This document shows, piece after piece, positions 60,654 through 64,000 of a stretch of 64,000 nt of DNA. Made by a program: the position numbers and the translations under genes. This DNA comes from Mycobacterium florentinum (GTDB lineage Bacteria; Actinomycetota; Actinomycetes; Mycobacteriales; Mycobacteriaceae): the NCBI RefSeq assembly GCF_010730355.1, contig NZ_AP022576.1:1798001-1862000 (forward strand). Reading direction: 5' to 3'. Positions within the stretch are counted from its first letter, which is position 1, and every line of letters begins with the position of its first letter. A model generated the notes under the pieces. That model had not been told where the DNA came from. It did not search any database and saw nothing but the letters and a program-made list of their open reading frames with translations.

Positions 60654-63569
60654 TCAGCGCGCCGAGGCGGTGGCCTTGGGCGCCACCGTGTCACCGTCTT
60701 CCCACAGCAGCAGCTGACGAACCGCCGGACGCGGACCGTAAGGCCGCAGCATGGTGCTGGCCGGACGCGGGCGCACCACTTGGGGCCACCAGAACCAGCG
60801 CCCGAGCAACCTCGCGATAGAGGGCGTCATGAACGAGCGCACGATCAGCGTGTCGAACAACAAGCCGAGACCGATCGTGGTGCCGATCTGACCGAGCACC
60901 TGAAATCCGCTGAAAACAAACGCACACATGGTCACGGCGAACACGATGCCCGCCGAGGTGACCACCGAGCCGGAGCCGGCCATCGCCCGGATGATGCCGG
61001 TATTGAGGCCGGCATGGATCTCCTCCTTGAATCGGGAGATCAACAACAGGTTGTAGTCGGATCCGACCGCCAGCAGCAGGATGATGGCCAGCGCGAGCAC
61101 GACCCAATACAGCTGAATGCCGAACAGGTACTGCCACACCAGAACTGACAACCCGAACGAGGCCCCCAGCGAGAGCGCGACCGTGCCCACGATGACCACG
61201 GCGGCGATCAGGCTGCGCGTGATGATCATCATGATCAGCAGGATCAGGCTCAGCGCGGCGAATGCCACGATCAGCAGGTCGTATTTGGCACCGTCCGCGA
61301 TGTCCTTGTATGTCGCCGCGGTCCCGCCGAGATAGATCCCGGCATTCGCCATCGGCGTGCCCTTCAACGCCTCGTGCGCGGCCTTAGCGATCGGATCAAT
61401 GTGCGAAATGCCTTCGGGCGTCGCGGGATCGCCGTCATGCGTGACGATCATCCGAGCGGCCTTGCCGTCGGGTGAGAGGAACAGTTTGAGCCCGCGCTTG
61501 AAGTCGGGGTTGTCGAACACCTCCGGCGGCAAATAGAAGGTGTCGTCGTTTTTGGCCGCGTCGAAGGCCTTCCCCAGCGCGGTCGAGTTTTCCAGCGCGA
61601 GCGCGTTCTGCGCGTAGATGCCGGACAGCGTGGCGTAGTTCGCCAGGGTCAGATCGCGATTGGTCTCCTGGCTTTGAATCTGGGGCGGTATCAACGCCAC
61701 CAGTTTCGGTTGCAGCGCGTCGAGCTTATCCAGGGAAGCCGTGAGGTTTTCGAATTTCTCGGTGAGCTGGTCGATGCCGTCGAGCGCATCGAACAGCGAT
61801 CTGAACGCGAAGCACGCCGGAATGTCGTAACAGTGCTTCTCCCAATAGAAATAGCTGCGAATCGGCCGGAAGAAATCGTCGAAGTTCGCGATCTTGTCGC
61901 GCAGGTCTTTGATCGTGGCGAGCGTGTCGTGGAAGCTTTCCGTCTCGTCGTGGGTGGTGCCGGCCAGCTGCTGCTGTAGGACGAACTGCTGTCTCAAGAT
62001 GTCGATCGTCTTCGATAGTTCGTTGGCCTGCTTGAGGGCGTCATCGGCCCGATCTCGTTGGTAGGTCAGGTTTTGCTGCTGCGCCGCGCTCTGATTGCTG
62101 ACCACGAACGCGAGCGAGCTGTGCACGAGCGGGGTACCCAACGGCCGGGTGATGGTCTGCACCTGCGCGACCCCGGGGACGTGGAACACGGCCTTGGCGA
62201 CCTTGTCCAGGATGAGCATGCTCTCCGGGTTACGCATGTCGTGGTCGGTTTCGACCATCAGCAACTCGGGCTCCAGCCGGGCCCGCGAGAAGTGCTTCTC
62301 GGCGGCCGTGTAACCGATATTGGCCGGCGCGTCGGCCGGCATGTAGGGACGAGTGTCGTAACTGGTCTTGTATCCGGGCAACGCGATCAGGCCCACCAGG
62401 GCCAGCGCGCACGCGGCCGCGAGAACGGCGCCGGGCCAACGGACGATCGCGGTGCCGATGCGCCGCCAACCGCGGGTTCTCATCGCCCGCTTGGGGTCGA
62501 AGATGCCCGCCTTGGACCCAAGGAAGAGGATCGCGGGGCCCAGGGTCAGTGCGGCGAACAGCGCCACGAGCACGCCCAAAGCGGCTGGGATACCCAGACT
62601 TTGGAAGTAAGGAAGCCGGGTAAAGCTCAGGCAGGCCGTCGCGCCCGCCACGGTGAGCCCAGATCCCAACACGACGTGGGTGGTGCCGTGATACATGGTG
62701 TAGAAGGCATTTTCGCGGTCCTCACCGGCCTCGCGCGCTTCCTGGTAGCGGCCCGCGAAAAATATCGCGTAGTCCGTTCCGGCGGCGATCACCAGCAGCG
62801 TCATGATATTCGTCGCATAGGTCGACAACCCGATGATTCCCTCGTTTCCGAGGAAGGCGACAAGACCTCGGGCGGCGGACATTTCGATCATGACCGTGCC
62901 GAGAACCAGCAGCGTGGTCAGCACCGAGCGGTAGACGAAGAACAACATCACCGCGATCATCCCGATGGTGATCGCGGTGACCTTGGCCGTCCCCTTGCTG
63001 CCCACGTCGAACTGATCGGAGATCAGCGGCGCCGCGCCGGTCACGTACGCCTTGACGCCCGGTGGCGGCTTCATGTGGTCGATGATGTCGCGAATCGCGC
63101 CGACACCCTCGTTGGCCAAAGCCGAGCCCTGATTGCCGGCGAGGTTCACCTGAACATAGGCGGCTTTGCCGTCGCTGCTCTGCGATCCCGCCGCGGTCAG
63201 GGTGTCGCCCCAGTAGTCCTGGACATGCTCGACGTGCTTGTGGTCCTGCTCGAGCTTGCGGATCATCTCGTCGTAAAAGCGGTGGGCGTCCGCGCCGAGT
63301 GGCTTGTCGCCTTCCAGCACGATCATGGCCGAGCTGTCGGTGTCGAACTCGTGGAACGCTTGACCGATGCGCTTAATCGCCTTGAGCGACGGGGCATCTG
63401 GCGAGTTCAGCGCCACGTTGTGGGTCTTGCCCACCTCTTCCAGCTGCGGCACCGCGATGTTCGTCAGGGCGGCGAGCGCCACCCAGAAAAGCAGGATCGG
63501 CAGCGCGAGCCGGCGGATGTTGCGCGGCACAAAGGGCCGCGTCTGCTGTTCGTTGGTTTGGTTGCTCAT
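60654..63569 (-). CDS. MmpL-family RND transporter
   Basis: A 971-residue transporter of the MmpL family, which exports lipids or siderophores across the mycobacterial inner membrane. About 12 membrane segments are visible, with two large outside loops (after segment 1 and after segment 7). The PVTFGXX-like fold residues [15 protein letters not shown] and [15 protein letters not shown] are the family's proton-relay segments in the fourth and tenth helices. The ATG at 63569 overlaps the mmpS stop (ATGA). Pairing with MmpS suggests an MmpL4/MmpL5-like siderophore exporter, but this is an inference. Confidence 0.93.
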   Translation of the reverse strand: MSNQTNEQQTRPFVPRNIRRLALPILLFWVALAALTNIAVPQLEEVGKTHNVALNSPDAPSLKAIKRIGQAFHEFDTDSSAMIVLEGDKPLGADAHRFYDEMIRKLEQDHKHVEHVQDYWGDTLTAAGSQSSDGKAAYVQVNLAGNQGSALANEGVGAIRDIIDHMKPPPGVKAYVTGAAPLISDQFDVGSKGTAKVTAITIGMIAVMLFFVYRSVLTTLLVLGTVMIEMSAARGLVAFLGNEGIIGLSTYATNIMTLLVIAAGTDYAIFFAGRYQEAREAGEDRENAFYTMYHGTTHVVLGSGLTVAGATACLSFTRLPYFQSLGIPAALGVLVALFAALTLGPAILFLGSKAGIFDPKRAMRTRGWRRIGTAIVRWPGAVLAAACALALVGLIALPGYKTSYDTRPYMPADAPANIGYTAAEKHFSRARLEPELLMVETDHDMRNPESMLILDKVAKAVFHVPGVAQVQTITRPLGTPLVHSSLAFVVSNQSAAQQQNLTYQRDRADDALKQANELSKTIDILRQQFVLQQQLAGTTHDETESFHDTLATIKDLRDKIANFDDFFRPIRSYFYWEKHCYDIPACFAFRSLFDALDGIDQLTEKFENLTASLDKLDALQPKLVALIPPQIQSQETNRDLTLANYATLSGIYAQNALALENSTALGKAFDAAKNDDTFYLPPEVFDNPDFKRGLKLFLSPDGKAARMIVTHDGDPATPEGISHIDPIAKAAHEALKGTPMANAGIYLGGTAATYKDIADGAKYDLLIVAFAALSLILLIMMIITRSLIAAVVIVGTVALSLGASFGLSVLVWQYLFGIQLYWVVLALAIILLLAVGSDYNLLLISRFKEEIHAGLNTGIIRAMAGSGSVVTSAGIVFAVTMCAFVFSGFQVLGQIGTTIGLGLLFDTLIVRSFMTPSIARLLGRWFWWPQVVRPRPASTMLRPYGPRPAVRQLLLWEDGDTVAPKATASAR

Positions 63570-63997
63570 CCCGACTTATCCAGACAGAAGGTGTAGGCGT
63601 CAACTTTGTTGACGGTCCGTTGGTCTTTGACTTCACCGTTGACGATGATGCGGCACCCGAGGGTGTCTCCAGTGCCTTGCGCCACGACATTGGCCACGAC
63701 CGCGGGCTCCGTCGTGGTGATCGTGAACGACCACGGCAGCGGCGCGTTCTTCACTTGCTGCGGCTGGGCATTGACGTCGAGGTAGTTGATCGTCGCCGTC
63801 GCGCCCGGGGCGCCGAAGACCTCGAGCACCACCGACTTGGGGTTGAACGGCACGATCTCGTTGGCCAGACCGCTGTTGGCCCGCGTGTGATCCTCGGAGC
63901 CGAAGATTCCGTGTAGGCGATAGATGCCGAATCCGGCGACGGCGACGACGAGCACCGAGACCACCACGATCCAGCCCTGCCTGAGCAGAGAGGACAT
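63566..63997 (-). CDS. MmpS-family membrane accessory protein
   Basis: A 143-residue membrane protein with one N-terminal membrane segment (about residues 9-27, [19 protein letters not shown]) and an extracytoplasmic beta-rich domain. Family words are [33 protein letters not shown] and [20 protein letters not shown], plus [12 protein letters not shown] at the C-terminus. MmpS proteins assist their MmpL in siderophore or lipid export. The stop overlaps the mmpL start. The ATG at 63997 is 3 bases from the window end, so the promoter lies outside. Confidence 0.92.
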   Translation of the reverse strand: MSSLLRQGWIVVVSVLVVAVAGFGIYRLHGIFGSEDHTRANSGLANEIVPFNPKSVVLEVFGAPGATATINYLDVNAQPQQVKNAPLPWSFTITTTEPAVVANVVAQGTGDTLGCRIIVNGEVKDQRTVNKVDAYTFCLDKSG

Positions 63998-64000
63998 TGA

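Noticed and set aside
62058..63596. A rightward frame of about 512 codons opposite the mmpL gene
   Set aside because: Antisense to a clear MmpL transporter; composition is Arg/His/Gln-rich and shows no recognisable domain.

Overview
The window is high-GC mycobacterial DNA. Gene order and protein identity follow the Mycobacterium tuberculosis block from coaD (Rv2965c) to the ACT-domain gene (Rv3013). Several genes and small clusters sit here that, as far as I recall, H37Rv lacks at these positions: an orphan PfaD-type reductase, a second aldo/keto reductase, a dehydrogenase/DUF1214 cluster, wrbA, a DUF559 nuclease-like gene, an EspI-like ATPase with a GMC oxidoreductase and an AraC regulator, and an mmpS/mmpL pair. 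Together these suggest a non-tuberculous Mycobacterium. All comparisons with H37Rv are from memory, not from a search.

Layout: 1-702 holds no convincing gene. 703-4026 carries pfaD and a frameshifted 13E12/DUF222-HNH gene. 4023-11107 is a leftward block: coaD, rsmD, pyc, a VKOR/DsbA-like disulfide pair and the esterase lipN. 11106-12791 has two tandem aldo/keto reductases. 12792-17418 is a tightly overlapping leftward operon: a secreted HNH protein, recG and a DAK2/FakA-like gene. rpmB follows. 17804-22265 is the dehydrogenase island, which includes a mycofactocin-type SDR. 22272-26924 carries ung, thiL, a DUF3515 gene, ddl and gpsA. 27048-30988 carries fbiD (F420 synthesis), ppk and mutT1. 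31058-34721 has hupB and leuDC, with a divergent IclR regulator. After an F420-type flavin-binding gene come tRNA-Glu and tRNA-Gln next to gltX. 37215-44948 carries an FAH-family gene, an MFS transporter, leuB, serA, a FAD oxidoreductase, wrbA and the DUF559 gene.

45001-48669 is the ilvB-ilvN-ilvC operon. It is preceded by a promoter, an 11-residue leader peptide rich in branched-chain residues (MLVVISRRVGA) and an intrinsic terminator, which is an attenuator layout. 48763-51381 holds cfp6, a DoxX gene and lppZ. 51483-59890 is the gat/pfkA cluster (gatB, pfkA, gatA, gatC), split by the EspI-like ATPase/GMC/AraC trio. The window ends with an ACT-domain gene and mmpL/mmpS.

Two themes link the genes. 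One is branched-chain amino acid synthesis (leuCD, leuB, ilvBNC) with two visible local controls: the ilvB attenuator and TCTC/GAGA palindromes between leuC and its IclR neighbour. The other is dense leftward operons with 4-nt stop/start overlaps (GTGA, ATGA and one CTGA), which suggests widespread translational coupling. The most interesting items are the ilvB leader, the leuC/IclR operator region, the orphan PfaD, the repeat-flanked DUF559 gene and the trio inside the gat cluster.
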